This document shows positions 34,291 to 42,774 of a DNA stretch of 64,000 bases, one piece after another (the first letter of the stretch is position 1; the number at the start of each line of letters is the position of its first letter). Origin of the DNA: JAPPHA01 sp963662815 (lineage in GTDB: Bacteria; Pseudomonadota; Alphaproteobacteria; Rhodobacterales; Rhodobacteraceae); NCBI GenBank assembly GCA_963662815.2, contig CAXXWA010000010.1, positions 1-64,000 on the forward strand, read 5' to 3'. Below the pieces are notes generated by a model. It saw only the letters and a program-made list of their open reading frames with translations. It was not told the DNA's origin and did not search any database. Made by a program: the position numbers and the translations under genes.

Positions 34291-36173
34291 CGCTGCTTTC
34301 CATCGCGGCGGCGGTCGTTCCGGGTGATCTTTCGACAAAGCTTGAAACCATCGCGGCGGCTGGTTTCACAGGGATCGAACTTCATGAACCGGACCTGGCG
34401 GGTTTTCCGGGAAGCGCAGAAGGCGCCAGGGCGAAAGCCGAGGCGCTTGAACTTGCGACTGATGCCTTCTGGCCGCTTCATTCCTTCGAAGGGTTGTCGG
34501 GCACGGAGAACAGTGCAGCCTGCACAAGGCTTGATCGCAGCTTGGACTTCATGGAGGCGCTCGGCGCCAGGACTCTCCTAGTCAGGACAAGTGCACGCGA
34601 GGCTGGTTCCGGAGACTTGAACGCGTTCGTGGAGGACCTGCGCGCACTCGCTGACCGCGTGGGGAAGGCAGGATTCCGCGCCGCGCTGATCGCGCTGCCG
34701 TGGGGTCGGTACGTAAGGAGCGAACTGCAGGCACTGGAACTTGTTGAGGCGATTGACAGCCCGCATCTCGGCCTTGCGCTGAATTCTTTCCTTTCGTTGG
34801 CAGGCGGCGGACAGGCAGCACGTCTGCGCAATATATCCGGTGAGAGAATCTTCCACGTCCAACTGTCCGATGCCCCTTCACTTGAACTCGATATCACGGA
34901 TGTGAAGAACCAGTTCGGGCTGCTACCGGGGCTGGGCGGGCTGAACCTCGAGAGTTTCGTGCGGATAGTCGCGCGGTCGGGCTATGTTGGTCCGTGGACA
35001 ATAGCGCAAATTGATGACGCGGCGAAAAGAAGACGTGACAGCTACGCTCGCGACGGTTATCGCGCGTTGGTCTCGCTTCTTGACGACGTGGCGCAAACAG
35101 AGCCGGCGTTGCCGCGTCCGGCGCCGGATCTGCCGCCGCGTGTCTACCCGACGGGTGTCGAATTCATCGAATTTGCCGTCGACAGCTCCAGCCGTGAGGA
35201 ACTTGTCGCTCTCCTGTGCACTCTGTGTTTCCGCAGGGAACGCCAACACGTTTCAAAGGCCGTCGAACTCTGGCGGCAGGGCGCTGTCAATATCGTAATC
35301 AACTCCGAGTCCAGGGGGTTTGCTGCCGAGGCCCTGACACAGCATGGGCCGTGCGTTTGCGACATGGGACTACGGGTCAAGGATGCCGATCAGACGGTCG
35401 CCCGCGCCACATGCCTCGGCGCACCCGCATTCTCGCAACGAGTAGGTACGGGCGAATTGGACATACCAGCAATCAAGGGCGTCGGCGGCTCGGTGGTGCA
35501 TTTCATTGACGAGAACTCCGACCTGCACCGTGTGTGGGACATCGAGTTCGATCCGGTTTCCAAGTCGGTGGCCGCGCAGCCCGCCGGCCTGCGCCGGATT
35601 GATCACATAGCTCAGACCATGCATTTCGAAGAAATGCATAGCTGGCTTACCTATTACCTCTCGACATTCGAGATGGAGAAAGCTGCGGTTGTGGACGTGA
35701 CCGACCCTTCGGGCGTCATCCACAGCCAGGCGCTCGCCAGTCCCGAGGGCGAGGTGCGGTTGAATCTCAATGGCGCAAGTGAGCAGCGAACATTCGCAGG
35801 GGCCTTCCTGGCCCAGGGCTTGGGAGCTGGCGTGCAACATGTTGCCTTTTTGAGCGACGACATTTTCGAGACATCCGATCAGCTTGCGGAGTCCGGATTC
35901 GAACGCCTCGCCATCGCAAGGTCCTACTATGACGATCTAAGTGTTCGGTTCGGACTTGGAAACGAGATGATCGGACGACTCAGAAGAGGTCACATCCTCT
36001 TCGACTGCGACGGGCAGGGAGAGTATTTCCAAATCTACTCGACACCAATCTGGGGCGGGTTCTTTTTCGAAATCGTGCAACGAAAGGGCGGATATCAGGG
36101 ATATGGCGCGCGCAACGCACCCATCCGGCTTGCTGCCCAAAATCAATATCTCGCGGAAGTGGATGCGGCATGA
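34257..36173 (+). CDS. QuiC-like fusion: degenerate TIM-barrel dehydratase plus HPPD-like dioxygenase domain
   Basis: 638 residues from GTG 34257; TTG 34287, overlapping the dctM stop as TTGA, is an equally good start. The N-terminal half (about 11-280) aligns with the TIM barrel of fused 3-dehydroshikimate dehydratases, but most metal/catalytic positions are changed: the usual YEALAWGR reads LIALPWGR, LDSFH reads LNSFL, and the final Glu strand reads TIAQIDD; only the Gln in VQLSDAP remains. The C-terminal half (300-638) is a 4-hydroxyphenylpyruvate-dioxygenase-like VOC domain that keeps a full iron triad: H450 (RIDHIAQ), H528 (VQHVAF) and E605 (FFFEIVQRKGG). So the dehydratase is probably inactive while the dioxygenase-like site is intact. 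No protocatechuate ring-cleavage genes are nearby. Confidence 0.8.
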   Translation: MVAAGFRIPRLTLLSIAAAVVPGDLSTKLETIAAAGFTGIELHEPDLAGFPGSAEGARAKAEALELATDAFWPLHSFEGLSGTENSAACTRLDRSLDFMEALGARTLLVRTSAREAGSGDLNAFVEDLRALADRVGKAGFRAALIALPWGRYVRSELQALELVEAIDSPHLGLALNSFLSLAGGGQAARLRNISGERIFHVQLSDAPSLELDITDVKNQFGLLPGLGGLNLESFVRIVARSGYVGPWTIAQIDDAAKRRRDSYARDGYRALVSLLDDVAQTEPALPRPAPDLPPRVYPTGVEFIEFAVDSSSREELVALLCTLCFRRERQHVSKAVELWRQGAVNIVINSESRGFAAEALTQHGPCVCDMGLRVKDADQTVARATCLGAPAFSQRVGTGELDIPAIKGVGGSVVHFIDENSDLHRVWDIEFDPVSKSVAAQPAGLRRIDHIAQTMHFEEMHSWLTYYLSTFEMEKAAVVDVTDPSGVIHSQALASPEGEVRLNLNGASEQRTFAGAFLAQGLGAGVQHVAFLSDDIFETSDQLAESGFERLAIARSYYDDLSVRFGLGNEMIGRLRRGHILFDCDGQGEYFQIYSTPIWGGFFFEIVQRKGGYQGYGARNAPIRLAAQNQYLAEVDAA

Positions 36174-36982
36174 ACTCAGACGCGGAAACCGTCCGCCGTT
36201 GGTGGCGAACTTCGATAATCGACATGGCGCCGGGACGGATAGCCATACGAGGGCGGCGGATCGAAGACCTGATTGGCATCGTCGGTTTCGGCCAAATGAT
36301 CTGGTTGATGACCCGAGGAGACTTGCCCTCGGTGGAAGAGGCGGCACTATTGGAAACCGCATTGGTGGCGGGCGTTGACCATGGGCCGCAAGCCCCCTCG
36401 ATTGCGGCCGCGCGGATGGCGGCGACATGCGGGGTCGGGTTGAACAACGTGATGGCTACGGGAGTCAACATGTTGGGCGACGTGCATGGCGGGGCGGGCG
36501 AGCAATGCGCTGAACTCTACCTCGACATTGCCAAGCGCATGGAAGATGATTCCGATCTCGAAACGGCAACGCGAGAGGGCATTGCTGCGTGGCGTGAGAC
36601 CTTCGGCAGGATTGTCTCGGGCTTCGGCCACCGGTTTCACAAACACGTCGACCCGCGCGCACCGCGCCTGTTGACGCTAGTTCGAACTGCGGCAGAAGCC
36701 GGCACGGTGTCAGGCCGCTTTGCCGACATTGGCGAGGCCGTACAAGCAGAGATCGGTGCGCAACGCGGCACGCCGATTGCCATGAACGTCGACGGTGCCA
36801 CGGCGGTGGTTTTCTGCGAGTTGGGCTTCCCGCCGACGCTGTCTCGCGGTCTGTTCTGTCTCAGCCGCTCGGTTGGCATCCTCGCGCACGGGTGGGAGCA
36901 GATGCAGCAGGGGGGGCGCAACAAGGGGCCAATGCCCCCGGAATACCTGCCGGGACATGAGCCGCAGGGGAACGATGAGTGA
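36170..36982 (+). CDS. Citryl-CoA lyase / short citrate-synthase-fold enzyme
   Basis: 270 residues, far shorter than citrate synthase (about 430), in the citrate-synthase-like group annotated as citryl-CoA lyase. The three catalytic residues are recognisable: His in GDVHGGAGEQ, His in GFGHRFHKHVDPRAPRL and Asp in MNVDGATAVVF. Such enzymes make or break the bond between an acyl-CoA alpha carbon and a carbonyl. In this operon, with an acylating aldehyde dehydrogenase, it may cleave a 3-hydroxyacyl-CoA intermediate (inference). Its ATG overlaps the upstream stop by four bases (ATGA) and its stop overlaps the next gene by eight, so translation is coupled on both sides. Confidence 0.78.
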   Translation: MNSDAETVRRWWRTSIIDMAPGRIAIRGRRIEDLIGIVGFGQMIWLMTRGDLPSVEEAALLETALVAGVDHGPQAPSIAAARMAATCGVGLNNVMATGVNMLGDVHGGAGEQCAELYLDIAKRMEDDSDLETATREGIAAWRETFGRIVSGFGHRFHKHVDPRAPRLLTLVRTAAEAGTVSGRFADIGEAVQAEIGAQRGTPIAMNVDGATAVVFCELGFPPTLSRGLFCLSRSVGILAHGWEQMQQGGRNKGPMPPEYLPGHEPQGNDE

Positions 36983-38132
36983 GCCCGTGGATCCCTTCCG
37001 TGTCGGCCTGATCGGCACTGGACGCATTAGCGACATCTATCTCAAGACACTAAGCAGGTACCCGCAGGTCGATGTCGTGGCGTGCGGGAGTCTCGACCTG
37101 GCAGAGAGTCGTGCCAAGGCGGACGCATACAGCGTATCCCGCGTGGCCCCGCCTGAGGAGATCATTGCTGGTCCCGACATCGACGGCATCCTGAACCTGA
37201 CGGTCCCTGCTGCCCACGCCGACGTTTCGCTGGCGGCTCTGGAGGCAGGCAAGCATGTCTATTCCGAGAAGCCGCTGGCCAGTGACCTGGCCGATGGGCG
37301 CCGCATACTGGACCTCGCGGCGTCCAAGGGACTGACAGTCGGAAACGCACCGGACACGTTTCTGGGTGGGCGTTGGCAAACCGTGCGCAAGCTTCTGGAT
37401 GAGGGCCGGATCGGGACACCCACCGGCTGTGCGGCATTCGTCGGCTCTCACGGGACGGAGCGGCACAATCCGAACCCGGATTTTTATTATCAGATCGGCG
37501 GTGGGCCAATGCTGGATCTCGGGCCGTACTACCTTTCGGCCATGGTGTTCTTGCTCGGCCCCATCTCGCGGGCCTGCGGAATGTCGAACCGTGCCTTCGA
37601 TCGCCGCATGATCGAGAACGGTCCGCGCAGCGGCGTGTGGATGGATGTCGAGGTCGACACTCATGTGCAAGGAATGCTGGAATTCGAAAACGGGGCCATC
37701 GGCTCGATGACCATGAGCTTCGACGTCTGGGACAGCGAGACGCCGCGATTCGAGATCTACGGTACCGAGGGCACGATTTGCATACCGGATCCCGACCCGA
37801 CGGACGGTGCGAACAACTTTAACGGCGAAGTCTGGTGGCGGACGCGCGCGACCTCGCGCTGGACCCATAAGCCGCGCCTTGTTGGACGTGAAACCTGGCA
37901 GACGGCAGAAAACACACATGGCATCAACGAAGACAGCCGCGGTGTCGGCTTGATCGAAATGGCCGACGCCATTTCCCATGGCCGAACGCCACGGTGCTCG
38001 GGGGAGCTGGCCTACCACGTGCTTGAGGTGATGTCGGGAATCCTCAATAGTCAGGCGGCAGGGCAATTCGCAGAGATCTCCTCCCGTTCAACGATTCCGG
38101 ATATCCTGCCGGAGAGTTTTCCTGAAGGTTGA
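36975..38132 (+). CDS. Gfo/Idh/MocA-family NAD(P)-dependent oxidoreductase
   Basis: 385 residues. The Rossmann N-terminal domain has RVGLIGTGRISDIYLKTL and the KHVYSEKPLASD motif, whose Lys is catalytic; the C-terminal alpha/beta domain includes GGGPMLDLGPYYLSAMVFL, with the Asp and Tyr that replace the usual Asp/His pair in part of the family. Members oxidise a sugar, polyol, sugar acid or inositol hydroxyl to a ketone. ATG 36975 starts inside the previous gene's last codons (8-base overlap). It is the second of three such enzymes in the cluster, presumably acting on successive intermediates or different stereoisomers. Confidence 0.88.
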   Translation: MSEPVDPFRVGLIGTGRISDIYLKTLSRYPQVDVVACGSLDLAESRAKADAYSVSRVAPPEEIIAGPDIDGILNLTVPAAHADVSLAALEAGKHVYSEKPLASDLADGRRILDLAASKGLTVGNAPDTFLGGRWQTVRKLLDEGRIGTPTGCAAFVGSHGTERHNPNPDFYYQIGGGPMLDLGPYYLSAMVFLLGPISRACGMSNRAFDRRMIENGPRSGVWMDVEVDTHVQGMLEFENGAIGSMTMSFDVWDSETPRFEIYGTEGTICIPDPDPTDGANNFNGEVWWRTRATSRWTHKPRLVGRETWQTAENTHGINEDSRGVGLIEMADAISHGRTPRCSGELAYHVLEVMSGILNSQAAGQFAEISSRSTIPDILPESFPEG

Positions 38133-38135
38133 CCC

Positions 38136-38792
38136 ATGGGCACCCGAACAATCGACATTGGCGAACCGTTTTTCACCCTTTGCATCGTCAAGGACGAATC
38201 CGCACACAGGATTACCGGCAAGACCATCGTGCTCAACTTGTCATGCCAGCCAATTCGCGTCCGAGAACAGGCACTGGGGCCGCTGCAGTCGGTGGTTTTG
38301 CGGGAAACCATGATGGAGGGGGTTTCGCACGCTGTCCTGATCGAACGCTTTGCGGAGCATGAAGATGAGGCTTCCCTTTTGGCGCAGATTCGCGAAACCT
38401 GGCCTTCCGCCTTCGAAGTTCGCGGTGAGGAACGGCTGCGCGGGGTCGGACACTACATGTCGCCGAAGGTCTGGGATGGGCAATTCGGTTTCACGCTTTA
38501 CCATTCAGCCACCGTACCGCTGAACGTCGGGTTGCATCGCGATCACGCTTTTTGCCCGGTGCCTGGATTCCGCGAAGTGCACACTCAGATAGTCGGCGTG
38601 GGCAAAATGCAGCAATGCCGGGAGCGGGATGTCGAGACACTCTATCTCGAAGAGTTGATGGCGCCGGGAACCACGCATCGCCCGATGTACGACGACAACG
38701 GCAATTACCCCTGGCACCAATTCGAGACGATCACGCCGTCGGTCTTCCTTGCAGTCGAGATGTTGCCCGACGGCGCAACACCTCCCGAATAA
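38136..38792 (+). CDS. Conserved-looking protein with a possible cupin-type metal site
   Basis: 218 residues, no family recognised with confidence. The C-terminal part is His- and Glu-rich in a cupin-like spacing: VGLHRDHAFCPVPGFREVHTQIVG (two His then His), TLYLEELMAPGTTHRPM (Glu, His) and YPWHQFETITPSVFLAVEM. A double-stranded beta-helix with an H-x2-H... E/H metal site is plausible for an isomerase, dioxygenase or lyase. It starts three bases after the preceding dehydrogenase and ends 11 before the next, so it belongs to the operon and should act in the pathway. No signal peptide or TM segment. Confidence 0.72.
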   Translation: MGTRTIDIGEPFFTLCIVKDESAHRITGKTIVLNLSCQPIRVREQALGPLQSVVLRETMMEGVSHAVLIERFAEHEDEASLLAQIRETWPSAFEVRGEERLRGVGHYMSPKVWDGQFGFTLYHSATVPLNVGLHRDHAFCPVPGFREVHTQIVGVGKMQQCRERDVETLYLEELMAPGTTHRPMYDDNGNYPWHQFETITPSVFLAVEMLPDGATPPE

Positions 38793-38803
38793 GGACAAGA
38801 TGC

Positions 38804-39985
38804 TTGCTTCTGTCAGAATCACTTGATCGGGACGGCCCGTTCCCCGGTTTGTCCCGCCGGCTGCGCCTTGGCGTTGTGGGCGGCGGCCGCATTTCCGGCA
38901 TGCAGGCGGCAGCCGCACGCATGACTGGCCGTTGGGAAATTGTGGCGGGAGCGTTCTCTTCCGATCCGTTGCGCAGCAAGGCTGCGGCGGGCACATGGTT
39001 CTTGCCGGAAGAGCGCTGCTACGCTTCGTTCGAGGAAATGGCATTGACGGAGGCAGCGCGGCCGGATGGCGTAGATGCCGTGATGATCACGACGCCCAAC
39101 CATGTACACTTTGCCGCGGCCAAGGCGTTCCTTGATGTTGGTATCGACATCCTTTGCGACAAGCCGATCGTGAACGACGTGTCCGAGGCCGAGGTGCTGG
39201 TTGGACTGACCCGCGATACCGGTTGCGTCTTTGGCGTGTCCTACGTGATGTCCTGTTTTCCGATGATCCGACAGGCGCGCGAAATCGTGGCAGAGGGCGG
39301 TGCGGGTCGAATCAACCAGATCCACGTCGAGTTCATGCAGGACTGGATGACACCTGAAAATGTAGCCGCCGCACCGCATGTGAAATGGCGGCTGGATCCA
39401 GCAAAGTCTGGCAAGACAAGTTGCGTGGGCGACATCGGCACGCATGCTGCCCATCTAGCCGGGTATGTCAGCCGCTTGGCCCTTACGCATCTGCGGTCCG
39501 AATTCCACGTCTGCGGAGCGCCGAAACCGTTGGAAGATACCTTTTTTGCCTGGACGAAACATGGGGACAGCGTGCCCGGCACCTTGATGGCAACGCGGCT
39601 GGCACCGGGCAATCGAGCCGGCCTCCGTTTGCGGATCTTCGGTTCCGACGGCGGCCTCGAATGGGATCTTGAAGACTGCGACCGCCTCAAGTTCAATCGC
39701 TTTGGCGAACCCGATCGCGTGATCAGCAGGGGCCATGGTCACGGGGTTTCGCCCCGAACCGAACGGTTGGTGCGCGCTGCGCGCGGCTTTCCAGAAGGCA
39801 TAATCGAGGCGTGGGGCAATCTCTACAACGAGTTTGCCATGGCCGTTGCCGCGCGCCGGGACGGCCGCGAAGTGCCGGCAGGTTGGCTTGATATGCCGGA
39901 TGTTGCCGATGGAGCGGCGGGCGTGCGATTCGTCGATGCCACGGTACGGTCGAACAACGAGGGCGGTGCATGGGTCAAAGTTTAG
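38804..39985 (+). CDS. Gfo/Idh/MocA-family oxidoreductase with DKP motif
   Basis: 393 residues from TTG 38804, which has AAGGA seven bases upstream and is the only good start near the family N terminus; the frame is open further upstream. Rossmann motif RLGVVGGGRISGMQ; TTPNHVHFAAAKAFL; the catalytic motif reads CDKPIVND (DKP instead of EKP); the C-terminal domain contains GDIGTHAAHLAGYVS with the H-x3-H found in members that use sugars or cyclitols. Third dehydrogenase of the island. The difference in motif and C-terminal His pair from the 36975 gene suggests a different substrate or reaction direction. Confidence 0.85.
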   Translation: MLLSESLDRDGPFPGLSRRLRLGVVGGGRISGMQAAAARMTGRWEIVAGAFSSDPLRSKAAAGTWFLPEERCYASFEEMALTEAARPDGVDAVMITTPNHVHFAAAKAFLDVGIDILCDKPIVNDVSEAEVLVGLTRDTGCVFGVSYVMSCFPMIRQAREIVAEGGAGRINQIHVEFMQDWMTPENVAAAPHVKWRLDPAKSGKTSCVGDIGTHAAHLAGYVSRLALTHLRSEFHVCGAPKPLEDTFFAWTKHGDSVPGTLMATRLAPGNRAGLRLRIFGSDGGLEWDLEDCDRLKFNRFGEPDRVISRGHGHGVSPRTERLVRAARGFPEGIIEAWGNLYNEFAMAVAARRDGREVPAGWLDMPDVADGAAGVRFVDATVRSNNEGGAWVKV

Positions 39986-40439
39986 CTTGAATCCCGGCGA
40001 ATTTCGCCAAGCCGCCCGTCTTTCGGCAAAGGGATTTCGGAAGTCAGTGCGAGTGTCGAATGGGCGGTTTCCGCGTCCTGATCCGGATTTCGGATAGAGC
40101 TGCAAGGAACTCGCGCGCGTGCATTCTGAAATCACTGCCGATGACGGGAAGTATTGCGGTTCAACCAGGTTCCCGCTTCTCCTCGCGAGCGCCGGAAAGG
40201 GGAGTCGCTCCGATGCGTACCCCGCCCAGCTTGATTTGCCCAAGCTCGCCATGGAGGGGCTGGTTCGTTCCAGATGTCGCTTTACCTGTCCGATTTAGGC
40301 GCCGCGACGAGCTGGAGGAATTCCTGCTGACCAATTCTTGCGCTTTCTTGATGAGCGAGTTCGAGCGGGAGAGTGCAAGTTAAAATTGATGATTTACAAA
40401 ATCTCCGATATTATATATATCATATGATAAAATAGATTC
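39986..40439 (+). promoter_or_regulatory. Intergenic region with a perfect 12-bp palindrome before the isomerase gene
   Basis: The first 390 bases hold no recognisable gene. From about 40385 to 40439 the sequence is strikingly AT-rich: AAAATCTCCGATA (about 40398-40410), then a TATATATA run, and TATCATATGATA (40418-40429), a perfect palindrome ending 10 bases before the ATG. It likely contains a second promoter in the island and an operator for the FCD regulator or another factor. Confidence 0.45.
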
Positions 40440-41339
40440 ATGCGCCTGGAGGCGGAACTCATGCCGGTCGGAGAGGCCCCAAATGCAGGGAAACCACTCT
40501 ATTCGTTGGCGCATCTGACGCTGATCAATTGCACTCCGGCGGAGCTCGTCTATGTGGCAGCTCGCGCCGGTTACGACGCCGTCAGCCCCCGCTTCATCAC
40601 CATGAATGTGCCCGATGAATTCACGCACTCGCCCTTGGACCGGAGTCAGGTACTGGCCACCAAGACGGCACTGCAGACAACGGGTCTAAGAATTCTGGAC
40701 ATAGAGCTTGCCCGGATCACCGAGGATTGCGACCCGCGTGACTTCGAACCGGCACTTGAATTGGGCGGCGAGCTCGGCGCACGGCACATGATCATGTCGG
40801 CTTGGACGAAGCGGCGGGATGACCGGAACTTCCTTCTGGATGTCTATGCCGAAACCTGCGATCTGGCTGCGCCTTACGGGATAACCGTAGATTTGGAGTT
40901 TCCGTCATTCTCGCGGTTGCGCACCCTGGACGAGGTGCTTGACATTGTACGCGCGGCGGATCGGCCCAACGGCGGCATCCTGGTTGACACACTCTACTTG
41001 CATTTGTCTCGGGTCGATCTGGGCGAACTTCTGCATGTGCCGCACGAATGGTTGCATTCAATCCATATTTCCGACTGCCTGCCCGGCATAGCCGACACGC
41101 GCGAGGGCATGATCCAGCTTGCCCGTGACGCACGGCTCTACCCCAGCGAAGGCTGGATCGATTTCGCGGGAATCGTCGAGCGTTGCCCCCCGGTAGACTA
41201 CTCGATTGAGCTGCCCAATCAGGCACGTGTTGCGGAACTCGGCTACGAGGAACATGCCCGCCGCTGCCTGACCCACGCCAAACGGACCTTTGGGTCCGCC
41301 CGTTCCAAACGCCGCTTGATCCATGCCGAAGCGGCCTGA
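40440..41339 (+). CDS. Sugar-phosphate isomerase/epimerase-like TIM-barrel protein
   Basis: 299 residues of the xylose-isomerase-like (AP endonuclease 2) TIM-barrel superfamily. The four metal ligands are visible at the ends of strands: Glu in TVDLEFPSF, Asp in GGILVDTLYLH, His in HSIHISDC and Glu in DYSIELPNQ. Such enzymes are isomerases, epimerases or dehydratases for sugars, inosose or dehydroshikimate. In contrast to the QuiC-like protein upstream, its metal site is complete, so it could supply the dehydratase or isomerase step that the QuiC-like half has lost (inference). ATG 40461 is an alternative start. Transcribed from the AT-rich region just upstream. Confidence 0.82.
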   Translation: MRLEAELMPVGEAPNAGKPLYSLAHLTLINCTPAELVYVAARAGYDAVSPRFITMNVPDEFTHSPLDRSQVLATKTALQTTGLRILDIELARITEDCDPRDFEPALELGGELGARHMIMSAWTKRRDDRNFLLDVYAETCDLAAPYGITVDLEFPSFSRLRTLDEVLDIVRAADRPNGGILVDTLYLHLSRVDLGELLHVPHEWLHSIHISDCLPGIADTREGMIQLARDARLYPSEGWIDFAGIVERCPPVDYSIELPNQARVAELGYEEHARRCLTHAKRTFGSARSKRRLIHAEAA

Positions 41340-41364
41340 AACTCCAGCCCCCAAGAGGAACCAA

Positions 41365-42774
41365 ATGGCTCGAGACTTGACAAAGGAAGAACGCACGCTG
41401 GCCGACGGAATGATCGCGGTTGCGCGCAAGGCGATGGCCGGAATCGAGGACTGGAGAGAGCAGGACCTGGACAGGCTCGCTCGATCGATCGGCTGGTTTG
41501 CCAGCAACGAGAAAACCTTCACCCGTCTGGCTCAGCAGGGCGTGGACGAAAGCGGAATCGGTGATCGCGAGGGGCGGCCTGCCAAGCGATTCAAGATCCA
41601 CATGGTTCTGCGAGACGTTCTGCGCACGCCTTCGACCGGTATCGTCGCGGTAGACGAAGCCAAGGGCCTCGTGAAATATGCCAAGCCCGCAGGAGTGATC
41701 ACGTCACTGATCCCGATGACCAACCCTGCATTGACGCCTCCCGTGACCGGCATCTATGCCGCGAAAGCACGTAACGCAGTCATTTTCACACCTCATCCGC
41801 GCACCGCCCAAACTACCTACGGGATGACCAAGGTGATGCGCTCTGCCTGCCGTGCAGCAGGCGCACCCGAAGACTTGTTCCAGGCAATTCGGAAACCCAC
41901 GATCCCGCTGACGCAATACCTGATGTCTGCCACAGATCTGACTTTGGCGACGGGGGGCCAGCCAATGGTTCGCGCGGCTTATTCCAGCGGAAAACCGGCC
42001 TATGGCGTTGGTGCGGGCAACTCCTCGATCATCATTGACGAGACGGCCGACATCAAGATTGCTGCGGCAAATACGCGCATGTCCAAGATGTCGGATTTCG
42101 GATCGGGCTGTTCGGCAGACGGAAATGTCATCATCCAGAAGTCAATTTATGATCGGATGGTTGCCGCGCTGGTCGAGGAAGGCGGCTATCTCTGCAACGA
42201 AAAGGAAAAGGCCCTTCTCGAAACAGCAATGTGGGACGAGAATGGCAACAGGACGTTTTCTACGATTGCCTGTCGCCCACAGCAAACTGCTGGTGTCGCA
42301 GGGTTCTCTGTCCCGAAGGATCGAAAGTTCCTGATGGTCGAGAACCAGGATCAGATCGGACCACAGCACAAGTTTTCGAAAGAGAAGTTGACTACGCTCA
42401 TGGCGCTTTATCATTTCGACACGTTTGACGACGCCCTCGAAATCGTTTGCCGAATCCTTGAAGTCGGCGGCAAGGGCCATTCCTGCGGAATATATTCTCA
42501 CGATGACAGCCACATTGATGCGCTTGCACGCGCAGCCCCTGTCAGCCGAATCATGGTCCGGCAACCGCAATCAAAGGCAAACGCCGGTGCCTGGTCCAAT
42601 GGCATGCCCATGACCTCGAGTCTTGGTTGCGGGATCTGGGGCGGCAACATCACCAACGAGAACGTCACCATGAAGCACATGATGAACTACACTTGGGTTG
42701 CACGGCCAATTCCGGAAGACCGGCCGAGGGAGGATGAGCTATTCGGAGAGTTTTACGGCAGGGAGGTTGCGTGA
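41365..42774 (+). CDS. Acylating aldehyde dehydrogenase (sulfoacetaldehyde dehydrogenase SauS-like)
   Basis: 469 residues of the ALDH superfamily, acylating branch, which converts aldehyde + CoA + NAD(P)+ to acyl-CoA. It most resembles SauS-type sulfoacetaldehyde dehydrogenases. Features: GVITSLIPMTNPALTP, IFTPHPRTAQ, the nucleophile Cys249 in DFGSGCSADGNVI, and the NPTxG-like 'CGIWGGNITNENVTMKHMMNYTW' C terminus of this branch. Sulfoacetaldehyde need not be the substrate; an unrelated aldehyde from the ThDP enzyme downstream is equally likely. GAGGAA precedes ATG 41365. Its TGA overlaps the ATG of the ThDP gene (TGATG). Confidence 0.85.
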   Translation: MARDLTKEERTLADGMIAVARKAMAGIEDWREQDLDRLARSIGWFASNEKTFTRLAQQGVDESGIGDREGRPAKRFKIHMVLRDVLRTPSTGIVAVDEAKGLVKYAKPAGVITSLIPMTNPALTPPVTGIYAAKARNAVIFTPHPRTAQTTYGMTKVMRSACRAAGAPEDLFQAIRKPTIPLTQYLMSATDLTLATGGQPMVRAAYSSGKPAYGVGAGNSSIIIDETADIKIAAANTRMSKMSDFGSGCSADGNVIIQKSIYDRMVAALVEEGGYLCNEKEKALLETAMWDENGNRTFSTIACRPQQTAGVAGFSVPKDRKFLMVENQDQIGPQHKFSKEKLTTLMALYHFDTFDDALEIVCRILEVGGKGHSCGIYSHDDSHIDALARAAPVSRIMVRQPQSKANAGAWSNGMPMTSSLGCGIWGGNITNENVTMKHMMNYTWVARPIPEDRPREDELFGEFYGREVA

